Positions 43,454 through 52,363 of a DNA stretch of 64,000 nt are shown piece after piece. The stretch is from the NCBI GenBank assembly GCA_039808985.1, contig JBDHUC010000009.1:1-64000 (forward strand). The letters are read 5' to 3'. The DNA comes from SXRF01 sp039808985. GTDB taxonomy: Bacteria > Pseudomonadota > Alphaproteobacteria > Rickettsiales > SXRF01. The notes under the pieces are model-generated. The model did not search any database. It saw nothing but the letters and a program-made list of their open reading frames with translations, and was not told where the DNA came from. Numbering within the stretch: the first letter of the stretch is position 1; each line of letters opens with the position of its first letter. Both the position numbers and the translations under genes were made by a program.

Positions 43454-44047
43454 ATGTCACAAAACCCAATAGAAAAATTCACCATCTGGCTGGATGAAGC
43501 AAAGAAAACACCAGCAATAAACGAACCGACTGCAATGTCCCTCGCAACATGCTCAGCAGATGGCCAGCCATCAGTTCGTATAGTTTTGCTAAAGGAATAT
43601 GATGAAAGCGGATTTGTTTTTTACACCAATTTAGAAAGCCGCAAAAGTTCTGAATTGATACAAAACCCAAAAGCAACACTGTGTTTTTACTGGATGGCGC
43701 TCGAACGCCAGGTGCGCATAGAAGGAACTGCGAAACGCGTAAGCGATGCGCAGTCCGACGCCTATTTTAAAAGCCGCCCACGCGAAAGCCAGATAGGAGC
43801 ATGGGCTTCAAAACAATCAAGGCAACTTAAAAATCGCGAAGAATTCCTGCGCGCTATTGAAGATAAGAAAACCGAATTTGAAGGACAGGAAATTCCCCGC
43901 CCCAATTTCTGGGGAGGATGGAAATTAGTGCCGCAAAAAATAGAATTCTGGCAGCAAAAAGAATTCCGGCTGCATGAACGCGAAGTTTTTACGCATAAAG
44001 GTTCCATAAATGGTAATGATTGGGAAAAATCGTTTTTGTATCCTTAG
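43454..44047 (+). CDS. pdxH: Pyridoxamine 5'-phosphate oxidase
   Basis: 197 aa. Makes PLP from PNP or PMP with FMN. VRIVLLKEYDESGFVFYTN, CFYWMALERQVRIEG, SRPRESQIGAWASKQS and the C-terminal WGGWKLVPQKIEFWQ are all conserved FMN and substrate residues. Usual length is near 210; the N-terminus is slightly short. Divergent from sdhC. Confidence 0.95.
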   Translation: MSQNPIEKFTIWLDEAKKTPAINEPTAMSLATCSADGQPSVRIVLLKEYDESGFVFYTNLESRKSSELIQNPKATLCFYWMALERQVRIEGTAKRVSDAQSDAYFKSRPRESQIGAWASKQSRQLKNREEFLRAIEDKKTEFEGQEIPRPNFWGGWKLVPQKIEFWQQKEFRLHEREVFTHKGSINGNDWEKSFLYP

Positions 44048-44239
44048 GCAAGCCCAGCCTTTCATGCGCCCGCATTAACTTTTTTTCACTTACTTACCAT
44101 GTTGTTAAATCTATGTAATGTAAGAGTATTATCCTTTACGGCCACTACCAGAAACAGTATTATTTTTATCAAGCGATTGATAGGTTTAAAAACATAAGCC
44201 CCGATCGTTTTGTTTAACAAAAAATAGAAGGATTATTTT

Positions 44240-44593
44240 ATGAACAAGCTCGTACTCGCCGCACTCATCACCACCGTTTCAACATCTGCTTTCGCAAATG
44301 AAGCTGTAAAAGCTGCTACAGATACCGCAGTAAAAGTTGACAGCACCACCACAATGCAGGCACCTGTTGAAGCTGCAAAAGAAGTTGTGAAAGACAAAGT
44401 TGCTGCTAAAGCTACTGATGCTGCAAAATCAACCCTTGGCGAACTGAAAGATGGCACCAAGATCGAAATCACCGGCGATAAAGTTGAAGTTATCGGCAAG
44501 GACGGCAAGAAAACTGCTGCTCCAGACGGTGACCATGTGCTTAAAGACGGTTCTACCATCACTGTTAAAGGTGGCATGATCGTTAAAAAGTAA
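44240..44593 (+). CDS. Small exported protein with C-terminal PDG/DGS domain
   Basis: 117 aa. MNKLVLAALITTVSTSAFA is a Sec signal with an AFA-N cleavage site. The mature part is an Ala/Lys/Val-rich helix-like stretch (AAKEVVKDKVAAKATDAAKS), then a beta-type end KIEITGDKVEVIGKDG and APDGDHVLKDGSTITVKGG, shared with the protein at 25739-26380. An efficient terminator follows, so it is probably an abundant monocistronic periplasmic protein. Function unknown. Confidence 0.7.
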   Translation: MNKLVLAALITTVSTSAFANEAVKAATDTAVKVDSTTTMQAPVEAAKEVVKDKVAAKATDAAKSTLGELKDGTKIEITGDKVEVIGKDGKKTAAPDGDHVLKDGSTITVKGGMIVKK

Positions 44594-44621
44594 TTTTGCG
44601 CAAGCAATAATACTGAACCAG

Positions 44622-44652
44622 ATAAGGGCGGCTCCGGTCGCCCTTATTTTTT
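44622..44652 (+). terminator. Rho-independent terminator
   Basis: ATAAGGGCG and CGCCCTTAT form a perfect 9-bp stem around an 8-nt loop, followed by six T residues. Placed 29 bp after the exported protein gene. Confidence 0.9.
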
Positions 44653-44693
44653 GCAATTTGCCGCCTCGAATGAATGTGAGAGATATTGTATTT

Positions 44694-44768
44694 GTCATTG
44701 CAAACCAAAGGTGAAGCAATCCAGCTTTAAATAGAAAATGGATTGCTTCGGCTTCGCCTCGCAATGAC
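44694..44768. repeat. REP-like palindromic element, second copy
   Basis: GTCATTGCAAACC at the left, a GAAGCAATCC and GGATTGCTTC inner pair, and CTCGCAATGAC at the right. Same family as 32834-32901. Lies between the terminator and the queD stop. Confidence 0.8.
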
Positions 44769-44776
44769 GCATGCAA

Positions 44777-45208
44777 TTAATCCTTGCTGGCAACCACCGA
44801 GCAGTTAGGTGTTTCATGCATCCGGATACTTATACATTTCAGCTCATAATCTGCGAATAATTGTGGGCAGACTTTTTCCAGAAGATAGGCCGCCATATTT
44901 TCTGCGGTTGGATTATTGGGAAGGTAAAATATCGTCTGCCCGGTAACACCATTAATGGCTTTGCCCAGCGCCTGGTCCTTATCAAAAAGGATAGTAGTGT
45001 GGTCCCAGTTACTATCTATCCAATTTCCCAACCTTTCTTTAATCACCCCGAAATCAACCACCCGACCTATCCGGTCCAGCTCTTTCGCCGTAAAACTTGC
45101 TTCTACGACATAGCGGTGGCCATGCAGGTTTTTGCATTTGCTTTCATGCTCTAAAACCCGGTGGGCGGCATCAAACTCCAACCTGCGCGTACATATAATG
45201 GCAACCAT
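44777..45208 (-). CDS. queD: 6-carboxy-5,6,7,8-tetrahydropterin synthase
   Basis: 143 aa. The zinc histidines are in FDAAHRV and NLHGHRY, and the catalytic Cys in CKNLHGH; PTAENMAAYLLEKV and MHETPNCSVV are family blocks. It makes the pterin precursor of queuosine. AAGGA lies 8 nt before the ATG at 45208, which I prefer to an upstream start at 45274. queC and queE are not adjacent. Confidence 0.93.
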   Translation of the reverse strand: MVAIICTRRLEFDAAHRVLEHESKCKNLHGHRYVVEASFTAKELDRIGRVVDFGVIKERLGNWIDSNWDHTTILFDKDQALGKAINGVTGQTIFYLPNNPTAENMAAYLLEKVCPQLFADYELKCISIRMHETPNCSVVASKD

Positions 45209-45318
45209 GTTTATTATCCTTATAATATTAAATATCAAAATGCTTGAGTTGAAGGCTCGTAACGGGTAACACAAAGTAAGTTGGTAGCCAATTGCTAATT
45301 ATATCGCAGGAGAGAAAA

Positions 45319-46449
45319 GTGGCCCGGCATAAATTCAAAAAAAGACGTAACATTACTGCCAGCAAAACCATAATAGCAAGGCCTGGCGCTGCTCCTGGCG
45401 AGCTTACCGCAAACCCATTTTCGCACCCAACGCAGCTTCTTATAATGGCATACGGCCCAAATGGATGCGTGGAACAGAAATGTAATGCCGTAGAGGAAAT
45501 ACATGAATTCACCAACACATGGCCGGTAGTCCTTATAAATGTTATAGGCCTTGGCAATGTTGATATTATAGAACGCATCGGAACACAGTTTGGCATTGAC
45601 CGACTTTCGCTTGAGGACGTGTTAAATACCGGCCACAGCCCAAAGGTTGAATATTACGAACATTATATTTTCAGCATCATAAAAGGCGGCTATCTTACCG
45701 AGCAGCTAGACACCGAACAATTCAGCCTGTTCCTTAAAAAGAATGTGGTCATAGTGTTTGAAGAAAAACCCGACAACAGCAGCTTCGTTAACGTGCGTGA
45801 GCGTATCCGCCGGAGTATCGGCAGGATAAGGAACTGCGGAACCGATTATTTATATTATGCCCTGCTTGACGAAGTTATCGACCGTTACTTTCCGATTCTT
45901 GACAATCTTAACCATCACCTCAACCGGATTGAAGACGATATTATGGCGCGTGACAATAAAAGGCACCCCAACGATATTATCCGCGAAATACACCATACCA
46001 AGAGCGACCTTTTGCTACTGCACCGCGTAGTCTGGCCGGTAAGCGACCTGGTAGGAACGCTTATGCGCGAAGAAACACCGCTTATAACCAAGGCAACCCG
46101 TATTTTCCTGCGTGATTGCCACGACCATAGCAAACAGGCCAATGAACTGGTGCAGTTCTACCGCGATACCGCCTCCGGGTTGCTTAATACATTCCTTGCC
46201 TATGAGGGCCACAAAACCAATGAAATTTTTAAGATACTGACCATGGTATCAGCCATATTTATCCCTCTTAATTTTATAGCAGGCGTGTATGGCATGAATT
46301 TCTCAACCGAAGCATCACATTTTAACATGCCAGAGCTGAAATGGGAATATGGCTACCCTTACGCTATATCACTTATGCTGTTAACCGCCTTGTTTATGCT
46401 GTTTTATTTCAAACGCAAGGGCTGGGTAACACCAAAATCACGCGAATAA
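45319..46449 (+). CDS. corA: Magnesium/cobalt transporter CorA
   Basis: 376 aa. A cytosolic funnel domain with a long helix, then two C-terminal membrane helices with the pore signature YGMNF between them. GTG start at 45319 preceded by GGAG at 6 nt; longer in-frame TTG at 45292 would place that SD inside the gene. Basic C-terminal end KRKGWV fits CorA. Pentameric Mg2+ channel of the inner membrane. Confidence 0.93.
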   Translation: MARHKFKKRRNITASKTIIARPGAAPGELTANPFSHPTQLLIMAYGPNGCVEQKCNAVEEIHEFTNTWPVVLINVIGLGNVDIIERIGTQFGIDRLSLEDVLNTGHSPKVEYYEHYIFSIIKGGYLTEQLDTEQFSLFLKKNVVIVFEEKPDNSSFVNVRERIRRSIGRIRNCGTDYLYYALLDEVIDRYFPILDNLNHHLNRIEDDIMARDNKRHPNDIIREIHHTKSDLLLLHRVVWPVSDLVGTLMREETPLITKATRIFLRDCHDHSKQANELVQFYRDTASGLLNTFLAYEGHKTNEIFKILTMVSAIFIPLNFIAGVYGMNFSTEASHFNMPELKWEYGYPYAISLMLLTALFMLFYFKRKGWVTPKSRE

Positions 46450-46561
46450 CAGCGACTTCCTGCAACACTAAATATATTGCATTACCAGCCGGTTTTTGCT
46501 ATACACCCGCTTCCGTTAGCCGTAAAATGCTAGTTTATTAACCCTTCAAGGAGCAGGCCAG

Positions 46562-46978
46562 ATGTCAGCTAAAGCTGCAAGTTACAAACCTTCTGAAAAA
46601 GAAGAGTACATGAATGCCAACCAACTGGATTACTTTAAACAAAAGTTGCTTACATGGCGTGCCGACCTTATAGCTGAATCGCAGGAAACCATCAATAACC
46701 TGAAAGAAGAAAACTGGCAGGAACCAGACCTTTCCGACCGCGCTTCACTGGAAACCGAAGCCGGGGTCGAACTGCGCACCCGCAACCGCTACCTGAAACT
46801 CATCGGCAAAATTGATGCTGCCCTGCGCCGCATTGACGACAAAACTTATGGTTATTGCGAAGAAACCGGCGACCCTATCGGGCTTAAACGCCTTGAAGCG
46901 CGCCCCATCGCCACCATGACCATCGAGGCACAGGAACGCCACGAAAAAATGGAAAAGCAGTATATTGAGGAAGAATAA
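46562..46978 (+). CDS. dksA: DksA-type RNA polymerase secondary-channel regulator
   Basis: 138 aa. Coiled-coil with a DRASLETE tip (E. coli type is Asp-rich with DLADRASQE) and a C-terminal globular region YGYCEETGDPIGLKRLEARP. Only the first zinc-finger cysteine remains, which is the usual alphaproteobacterial variant. Works with ppGpp in stringent control. Upstream 112 bp should hold the promoter. Confidence 0.93.
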   Translation: MSAKAASYKPSEKEEYMNANQLDYFKQKLLTWRADLIAESQETINNLKEENWQEPDLSDRASLETEAGVELRTRNRYLKLIGKIDAALRRIDDKTYGYCEETGDPIGLKRLEARPIATMTIEAQERHEKMEKQYIEEE

Positions 46979-46980
46979 GA

Positions 46981-47060
46981 TCGGGACTCGAGATTAGAGA
47001 TTAGGGATTAGGGATTACGATTCTTAACTACCTAATCTCTAATCCCTAACCCCCAACCTC
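46981..47060. repeat. Inverted repeat made of ATTAGAG/ATTAGGG units, between dksA and rimM
   Basis: Tandem GATTAGAGATTAGGGATTAG at the left and its complement CTAATCTCTAATCCCTAA at the right. Located between two convergent genes, where it could work as a bidirectional terminator. It resembles the CGGGACTCGGG family at 51111 in unit style. Confidence 0.7.
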
Positions 47061-47560
47061 TAAATATATTCCGGCCTTTCCACAACTATATATCCGCCTT
47101 CTATATTTATCTCCAGCAGCCACTCACCATCAAGAGGCAGCATTTCGGCCTCTCCTGAATCACTGGTTATTTCGATAATATCACCAGCGCCAAAATTGTT
47201 TATTGCGTTTATTATTCCTATCTTTGCCCCCTGCCCGTCACGCACTTCCAGCCCTATAAGCTGGCTATGGTAAAACTCACCCTCACCCGGCTCTGGAAAG
47301 GCCGATTGCGGGGAAAATAGCTCCATATTCTTCATAAGCTCCGCAGCATTGCGGTCAGCAATGCCTATATTGGCAATAAGCGAGTCTTTCAAAGTGCCGG
47401 TTATTTTAATGGGAAACTGTTTCTGGCCTGAATTATCAATAAGTGTTTTTACAGAAGAAAAAAAATCAGGGTTTTCTACAAAACTGCGCAACTTCACTTC
47501 ACCCCTGATGCCATGCGCACCGGTTATAACAGCGACTTTTATGAGTTTATTTTGCTTCAT
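47060..47560 (-). CDS. rimM: Ribosome maturation factor RimM
   Basis: 166 aa. GAHGIRGEVKLRSF at the N-terminus, and FYHSQLIGLEV, the PRC-barrel part, then INNFGAGDIIEI and MLPLDGEWLLEINIE. Helps 30S head maturation. The start at 47560 is preferred because the 18 bases before it are part of a palindromic repeat. Follows rpsP as usual, but trmD and rplS, which normally come next, are not here. Confidence 0.95.
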   Translation of the reverse strand: MKQNKLIKVAVITGAHGIRGEVKLRSFVENPDFFSSVKTLIDNSGQKQFPIKITGTLKDSLIANIGIADRNAAELMKNMELFSPQSAFPEPGEGEFYHSQLIGLEVRDGQGAKIGIINAINNFGAGDIIEITSDSGEAEMLPLDGEWLLEINIEGGYIVVERPEYI

Positions 47561-47566
47561 ACTAAA

Positions 47567-47650
47567 GCCACCCAGCATCTATTGCAGGGTATGAGGGCAA
47601 ATCCACATTGTTAATTAAAATTCCTGATACCGCAACAAGTGCGGTATGAC
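47567..47650. repeat. 85-nt-type palindromic element, copy 3 (intergenic rimM-rpsP)
   Basis: Left arm GCCACCCAGCATC matches the GTCACCCCGCACT arm of the 22687 copy at 20 of the first 28 positions by hand alignment; right arm ends GCGGTATGAC as in copy 1. Total 84 nt. Older and more diverged than copy 2. Confidence 0.65.
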
Positions 47651-47658
47651 AGAAGACA

Positions 47659-47985
47659 TTAAGCAGCAGCGGCTTCGCCTTCGCCACCTTTATCCTTTTT
47701 GGACTTACGGACTGGCTTGAAAGCTGGCTTGGTATCAACGATACCAGCCTTATTGAAGAATACATGCACACGATCAGAAAGCTGGGCGCCAACAGAAACC
47801 CAATGCTTTGCGCGCTCAGTGTTTATAGTGATGCGCTTAGGGTTATCCTGCTCTAAAAGAGGCTCATAGGTACCGATCTTTTCAATGAACTTACTGTCAC
47901 GCGGGCTGCGTGAATTGGTCACTACAATACGGTAATATGGGCGTTTTTTGGTTCCAGCGCGGGACAATCTGATTGTTGTAGACAT
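47659..47985 (-). CDS. rpsP: 30S ribosomal protein S16
   Basis: 108 aa. MSTTIRLSRAGTKKRPYYRIVV, SRSPRDSKFIEKIGTYEPLL and WVSVGAQLSDRVHVFFNKAG are S16. The C-terminal tail FKPVRKSKKDKGGEGEAAAA is longer than in E. coli, as is common in alphaproteobacteria. Co-transcribed with rimM. Confidence 0.97.
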   Translation of the reverse strand: MSTTIRLSRAGTKKRPYYRIVVTNSRSPRDSKFIEKIGTYEPLLEQDNPKRITINTERAKHWVSVGAQLSDRVHVFFNKAGIVDTKPAFKPVRKSKKDKGGEGEAAAA

Positions 47986-48162
47986 TTGGTTTCCTTGGGC
48001 TTCCTTGATAAATTTGAATGTTTAAGGGTGAGCTTTATAACAGTGATTTAACTACAGGTAAAGCAGAAAAGAGCTATATAACCCCATAATTTTGCCATTG
48101 TTATATATATCTATTGATATTTAATGCCATTACATTATAATTATTAACAATTATGAGGCATT

Positions 48163-48390
48163 ATGAGCAGCACCATTAATTTACAGCTTACAACGGAACT
48201 CCGCCGCTATATTGACCTTCGCGCCAGCGATAGCGATGTATATTCCACCCCCAGCGAATATATACGCGACCTGGTGCGCCGTGATATGGAGGACTGGTCT
48301 ATCGCATCTGGCATAATACAAGGGCTAAAAGAAGTTGGCAGCAAAAATTTTGCAAAAGAAACAATCCTTGATATCCTGCATGAAGATTGA
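48163..48390 (+). CDS. parD: ParD-type ribbon-helix-helix antitoxin
   Basis: 75 aa. TINLQLTTELRRYIDLRASD starts the RHH fold, and YSTPSEYIRDLVRRDMEDW its helix. The short acidic tail ends ILDILHED. Overlaps the toxin start in TGATG. The pair lies between rpsP and clpA, divergent from rpsP. Confidence 0.88.
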   Translation: MSSTINLQLTTELRRYIDLRASDSDVYSTPSEYIRDLVRRDMEDWSIASGIIQGLKEVGSKNFAKETILDILHED

Positions 48391-48731
48391 TGCCTAAAGC
48401 GTCATATATTTTAACCCCTACAGCCCGCCAACATTTACGGGAAGCAAAAAACTGGTCGTTCGCCAGATGGGGAGAAGAATTGACCAAAGAATATTTCCAT
48501 GAACTGGAAAAAACCGCTCTATTTATAGCTGAAAATCATAATAAACTTACAAAGCAGCAAGAGTTGGGAATTTACCCTGTACGCTCACATTATATCATTT
48601 ATATAGCTATTTCTGCTAATAAGATCGCAATTGCCGATATTATCAGGCAAGGACGTGATGTTACTGCCTTACTAAGCAAGCACACATTTTCTATTCAGCA
48701 CGAAATCAATAAGCTAAAACAGACAGTTTAA
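48390..48731 (+). CDS. parE: ParE/RelE-type toxin
   Basis: 113 aa. YILTPTARQHLREAKNWSFARWG then ELEKTALFIAENHN, and YPVRSHYIIYIAISANKIAIADIIRQGRD, the usual ParE elements. ParE toxins inhibit gyrase; RelE-like ones cleave mRNA. Start ATG at 48390 is preferred to a TTG three bases earlier. All motifs look intact. Confidence 0.88.
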   Translation: MPKASYILTPTARQHLREAKNWSFARWGEELTKEYFHELEKTALFIAENHNKLTKQQELGIYPVRSHYIIYIAISANKIAIADIIRQGRDVTALLSKHTFSIQHEINKLKQTV

Positions 48732-48756
48732 GAAGCAACCAGCAAAGTGACCCGCA

Positions 48757-51084
48757 CTACCCCACCAATTCCTCATCCGCGTTAGCCTGGCGACCAGTCC
48801 CCAGAGCTTTGCTGAAGCTGAAGGCCAGTTCACCATTTTCAACGCTTACTTTGACGGTTCCACCTTTACTGAGTTTGCCGAACAACACTTCATCAGCCAG
48901 AGGTTTTTTGATCTTCTCTGCTATCAGGCGCGCCATAGGACGGGCGCCGTTAGCGCGTTCATAACCACGCTCCACCAGCCACTGGCGGGCATTATTATCA
49001 AGATTAATAGTAACATTGCGATCAGCAAGCTGGGATTCCAGACGGAAAATAAATTTATTCACCACATTGGCAACTATTTCCGGTGTCAGATGCGCAAATG
49101 GTATTATCGCATCAAGACGGTTGCGGAATTCCGGCGTAAATGCACGCACCACCGCTTCCTTATCTTCACCCGCACGATCCACTTTCATGAACCCGACCGG
49201 AGCACGGGCAACATCGGCTGCGCCTGCGTTACTGGTCATGATTATGATGGTGTTGCGGAAATTTATCATCTTGCCGTTATTATCAGTCAGGCGACCATAA
49301 TCCATAACCTGGAGCAGGATATTATAAACATCCGGATGGGCCTTTTCGATCTCATCGAGCAATATCACGCAATATGGCGATTTATCCACCGCATCGGTAA
49401 GCAGGCCACCCTGATCAAAACCAACATACCCCGGAGGCGAGCCGATAAGGCGCGAAACCGCATGTTTTTCCATATATTCAGACATATCAAAGCGCAGAAG
49501 CTCCATACCCATGGCCACAGCAAGCTGCTGCGCCACTTCGGTCTTACCCACACCGGTTGGCCCGGTGAACAGGTAATTACCGATTGGCTTTTCTTCTTCA
49601 CGCAAACCGGCACGCGACATTTTAATCGCTGATGATAGAGTATCAATCGCCGCATCCTGCCCAAATACAACCAGCTTTAAATTCTTGTCGAGATTGCGCA
49701 GCACCTCAGCATCATCCATAGTCACAGTTTTAGCAGGCATACGCGCTATCTTGGCAACGATATCCTCTATCTCGCGGTGAGTTATGGTACGCTTGCGCTT
49801 GCTTTCAGGCAACAGCATCTGTGCGGCTCCCGCCTCATCAAGAACATCAATCGCCTTGTCGGGAAGCTTGCGGTCATTTATATAACGCGCCGACAACTCA
49901 ACAGCAGCTTTTATCGCTCCGTTAGTGTAGCGCACCGAATGATGATCCTCATAATAAGGCTTAAGTCCGCGCAGTATCTTTATACTATTTTCAATAGTCG
50001 GCTCAACCACGTCAATTTTCTGGAAACGACGCGCAAGCGCACGGTCTTTTTCAATATTTGATTTATATTCCTTATAGGTCGTCGAGCCTATGCAGCGGAA
50101 ACCGCCGCGGGCAAGGGCTGGCTTCAGCAGGTTGCAGGCATCAAGCGCACCGCCGGAAGTCGAGCCAGCACCAATTATAGTATGAATTTCGTCTATGAAC
50201 AGAATCGAGTTCGGAATTTTCTCAATTTCCTTGATAACTGCTTTCATGCGCTCTTCAAAATCGCCACGGTAACGCGTTCCGGCAAGAAGCGCACCCATAT
50301 CGAGTGAAAAAATTATAGCGTTGCGAAGGACCTGCGGCACTTCACCACGCACAATACGTAGCGCCAGGCCTTCGGCTATCGCGGTTTTACCAACTCCCGC
50401 CTCGCCAACATAAAGAGGGTTGTTTTTATTGCGGCGGGCAAGCACCTGAACCGTACGGTCAACCTCTTCCTCGCGCCCAACCAGTATATCAGTCTTGCCT
50501 GATTCAGCTTTTTTATTTAAATTTACAGTATACTGCGCAAGCGCTTCTGATTTTTCTTTTTCCTTGTCTTTTACCTGCGGGCGCTCAAGGGAATCAGCCG
50601 CCTCATCCATATCGAAGCCGCGTTTCCATTCCGCGATTTTATTGGTGTCCTGGTATTTGACAACGCCATGCGAAATATAATTCACAACGTCAAGGCGCGA
50701 AAGCTCCTGCTCCTGCAGGAAGAAAACCGCATGGCTGTCGCGCTCGGAAAAAAGCGCCACCAGAACGTTAGCCCCGGTAACTTCATTCTTGCCTGCCGAC
50801 TGCACATGAATTGCCGCACGGTGTATAACACGCTGGAAACCTGCCGTGGGGCGCGATTCCTCGACCTCTTCTATTACCAGGGAACTTAATTCCGTTTCTA
50901 AAAAATCTCCGAGGGATTTTTTAATATCCACAAGATTGATGCCGCAACCACGCATAACCGATACGGCATCCGGATCATCAATCAGCGCGTAAAGCAAATG
51001 CTCAAGTGTCGCATATTCATGGCGGTGTTTTTTAGCTATCGCCAGAGCGCGGTGCAGACTGATTTCCAGATTTTTAGATAACAT
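48757..51084 (-). CDS. clpA: ATP-dependent Clp protease ATP-binding subunit ClpA
   Basis: 775 aa. N-terminal repeat domain, then two AAA+ modules: Walker A GEAGVGKTAIAEGLA and GPTGVGKTEVAQQLA, Walker B ILFIDEIHTIIGAG and VILLDEIEKAHPDV. The C-terminal ClpP-binding region is there. Unfolds N-end-rule and SsrA substrates for ClpP with help of ClpS, whose gene is upstream. An inverted repeat separates clpS from clpA. Confidence 0.97.
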   Translation of the reverse strand: MLSKNLEISLHRALAIAKKHRHEYATLEHLLYALIDDPDAVSVMRGCGINLVDIKKSLGDFLETELSSLVIEEVEESRPTAGFQRVIHRAAIHVQSAGKNEVTGANVLVALFSERDSHAVFFLQEQELSRLDVVNYISHGVVKYQDTNKIAEWKRGFDMDEAADSLERPQVKDKEKEKSEALAQYTVNLNKKAESGKTDILVGREEEVDRTVQVLARRNKNNPLYVGEAGVGKTAIAEGLALRIVRGEVPQVLRNAIIFSLDMGALLAGTRYRGDFEERMKAVIKEIEKIPNSILFIDEIHTIIGAGSTSGGALDACNLLKPALARGGFRCIGSTTYKEYKSNIEKDRALARRFQKIDVVEPTIENSIKILRGLKPYYEDHHSVRYTNGAIKAAVELSARYINDRKLPDKAIDVLDEAGAAQMLLPESKRKRTITHREIEDIVAKIARMPAKTVTMDDAEVLRNLDKNLKLVVFGQDAAIDTLSSAIKMSRAGLREEEKPIGNYLFTGPTGVGKTEVAQQLAVAMGMELLRFDMSEYMEKHAVSRLIGSPPGYVGFDQGGLLTDAVDKSPYCVILLDEIEKAHPDVYNILLQVMDYGRLTDNNGKMINFRNTIIIMTSNAGAADVARAPVGFMKVDRAGEDKEAVVRAFTPEFRNRLDAIIPFAHLTPEIVANVVNKFIFRLESQLADRNVTINLDNNARQWLVERGYERANGARPMARLIAEKIKKPLADEVLFGKLSKGGTVKVSVENGELAFSFSKALGTGRQANADEELVG

Positions 51085-51110
51085 GGCATTCTCCCGGTTA
51101 TGGTTTTTAG

Positions 51111-51186
51111 GGGTTCGGGACTCGGGACTAGAGATTCGGGATTTATTTTGACTACCCGAAACTCGAAGCTCGAAACTCGAAACCCG
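51111..51186. repeat. Inverted-repeat element of CGGGACTCGGG units between clpS and clpA
   Basis: Left part GGGTTCGGGACTCGGGACTA, right part CTCGAAACTCGAAACCCG, forming a hairpin of nearly 30 bp with an AT loop. It reaches to the clpS stop. Half-copies appear in ruvA (51893-51922) and perhaps at the start of the OmpA-like gene. Confidence 0.75.
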
Positions 51187-51537
51187 TTATTCTTTTTCCA
51201 CCCGACACTGAAGAGGATACTCATTACGGCGGGCGACCAATGTCGCTTCCTCCGCTTTTGTTTCCGCTACGTCCCGCGTGTAGACCCCACAAATACCGGC
51301 ACCTTTCTGGTGTACCTCAAGCATGATGCTGACCGCTTCCCCATGGCTCTTGCGGAATATGCCCTCAAGTATCGAGACAACAAATTCCATCGGAGTGTAA
51401 TCGTCATTCAGCAACACCACTTTGAAGTAGGGCGGGCGTTTGGTTTTCACCTCCGGTTCCGCCAGCAAAAGCCCATCATTCCTGATGTCCCCTGCCCCTC
51501 CATTATCAGCTACCGACATTTTGGCGTCTATGTTCAT
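51187..51537 (-). CDS. clpS: ATP-dependent Clp protease adaptor ClpS
   Basis: 116 aa. PYFKVVLLNDDYTPMEFVVSIL is the N-degron pocket, followed by IMLEVHQKGAGICGVYTRDVAETK. Delivers N-end-rule substrates to ClpA. Same strand and order as usual for clpSA. Confidence 0.97.
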   Translation of the reverse strand: MNIDAKMSVADNGGAGDIRNDGLLLAEPEVKTKRPPYFKVVLLNDDYTPMEFVVSILEGIFRKSHGEAVSIMLEVHQKGAGICGVYTRDVAETKAEEATLVARRNEYPLQCRVEKE

Positions 51538-51739
51538 TATGACCTATAACCCTTGAAGAATGCGTTAAATGAAGATTTCTAAAGTGTTAATATGTAAATT
51601 TTTCTTAATATAACAATTTAGGTCTTAGGCATTTGTTTTTACATACAAATTGCCACCAGGCGCAAATTCTTATACAGTATTTATTATAAAAAGAAAAGGG
51701 TGAGCTTGGGTAAAATTATGCACCAGGCATGTATGCCCA

Positions 51740-52363
51740 TTACCCCCGCCCCAGCTCTTTCAGGCTGAGCCTTATCAACACATCAATAGAGGCTTTATCC
51801 CCTGCATTTTCTGAGGCTTTCAGCACCGCGCCATAGGCATCGCTGCGGCTATAACCGAGGTTGACCAGTGCGGAAATAGCGTCATTAAGATTAGGATTCG
51901 GGGTTCGGGACTCGGGATTCGGAGATTTGCTTTTATCAATTACCACAAATTCGGAGGTCGGCATTTTAAGAACCTTGTCTTTCAGTTCAGTGACGATGCG
52001 CTCGGCAAGCTTGGGGCCTATGCCGCTTATTGCCTTGAAAGCGGCTATATCCTTAGCCATTATAGACTGCACCAGTTGCACAGGCGAATAGGCAGCTAGT
52101 ATGGCAAGCCCGGTCTTGTTCCCAACCCCCTGCACAGTGGCCAGAAGGCGGAACCAGTCACGCTCAATATTGTCGGGGAAACCATATAAATGAATATGAT
52201 CCTCGCGCACATTCATTTCAATAGTAAGGCTGGCAGTTTGCCCAACACTGAGCCCTGAAAGCAACCGCGAGGAAACAAACACATGATAGCCAACACCGCC
52301 AACATCAATTATCAGCGAATCATCATTCAATTCTTCGATTACACCGCGCAATTTTCCGATCAT
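51740..52363 (-). CDS. ruvA: Holliday junction branch migration complex subunit RuvA, with a repeat-encoded linker
   Basis: 207 aa. OB-fold domain I, HhH motifs LLATVQGVGNKTGLAIL and FKAISGIGPKLAERIV, and C-terminal RuvB-binding domain (DAISALVNLGYSRSDAYGAV). The flexible linker before domain III contains SPNPESRTPNPN (about 148-159), encoded by a half-copy of the CGGGACTCGGG repeat. Overlaps ruvC by 4 nt. ruvB is not next to it. Confidence 0.95.
   Translation of the reverse strand: MIGKLRGVIEELNDDSLIIDVGGVGYHVFVSSRLLSGLSVGQTASLTIEMNVREDHIHLYGFPDNIERDWFRLLATVQGVGNKTGLAILAAYSPVQLVQSIMAKDIAAFKAISGIGPKLAERIVTELKDKVLKMPTSEFVVIDKSKSPNPESRTPNPNLNDAISALVNLGYSRSDAYGAVLKASENAGDKASIDVLIRLSLKELGRG
51893..51922. 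repeat. Half-copy of the CGGGACTCGGG repeat inside ruvA
   Basis: Units GATTCGGGGTTCGGGACTCG then GGATTCGG. Translated in the linker where extra residues are harmless. Confidence 0.65.

Noticed and set aside
46981..47060. Tandem ATTAGGG units as a CRISPR array
   Set aside because: Repeats are 7-9 nt, no spacers, and the arrangement is an inverted repeat.
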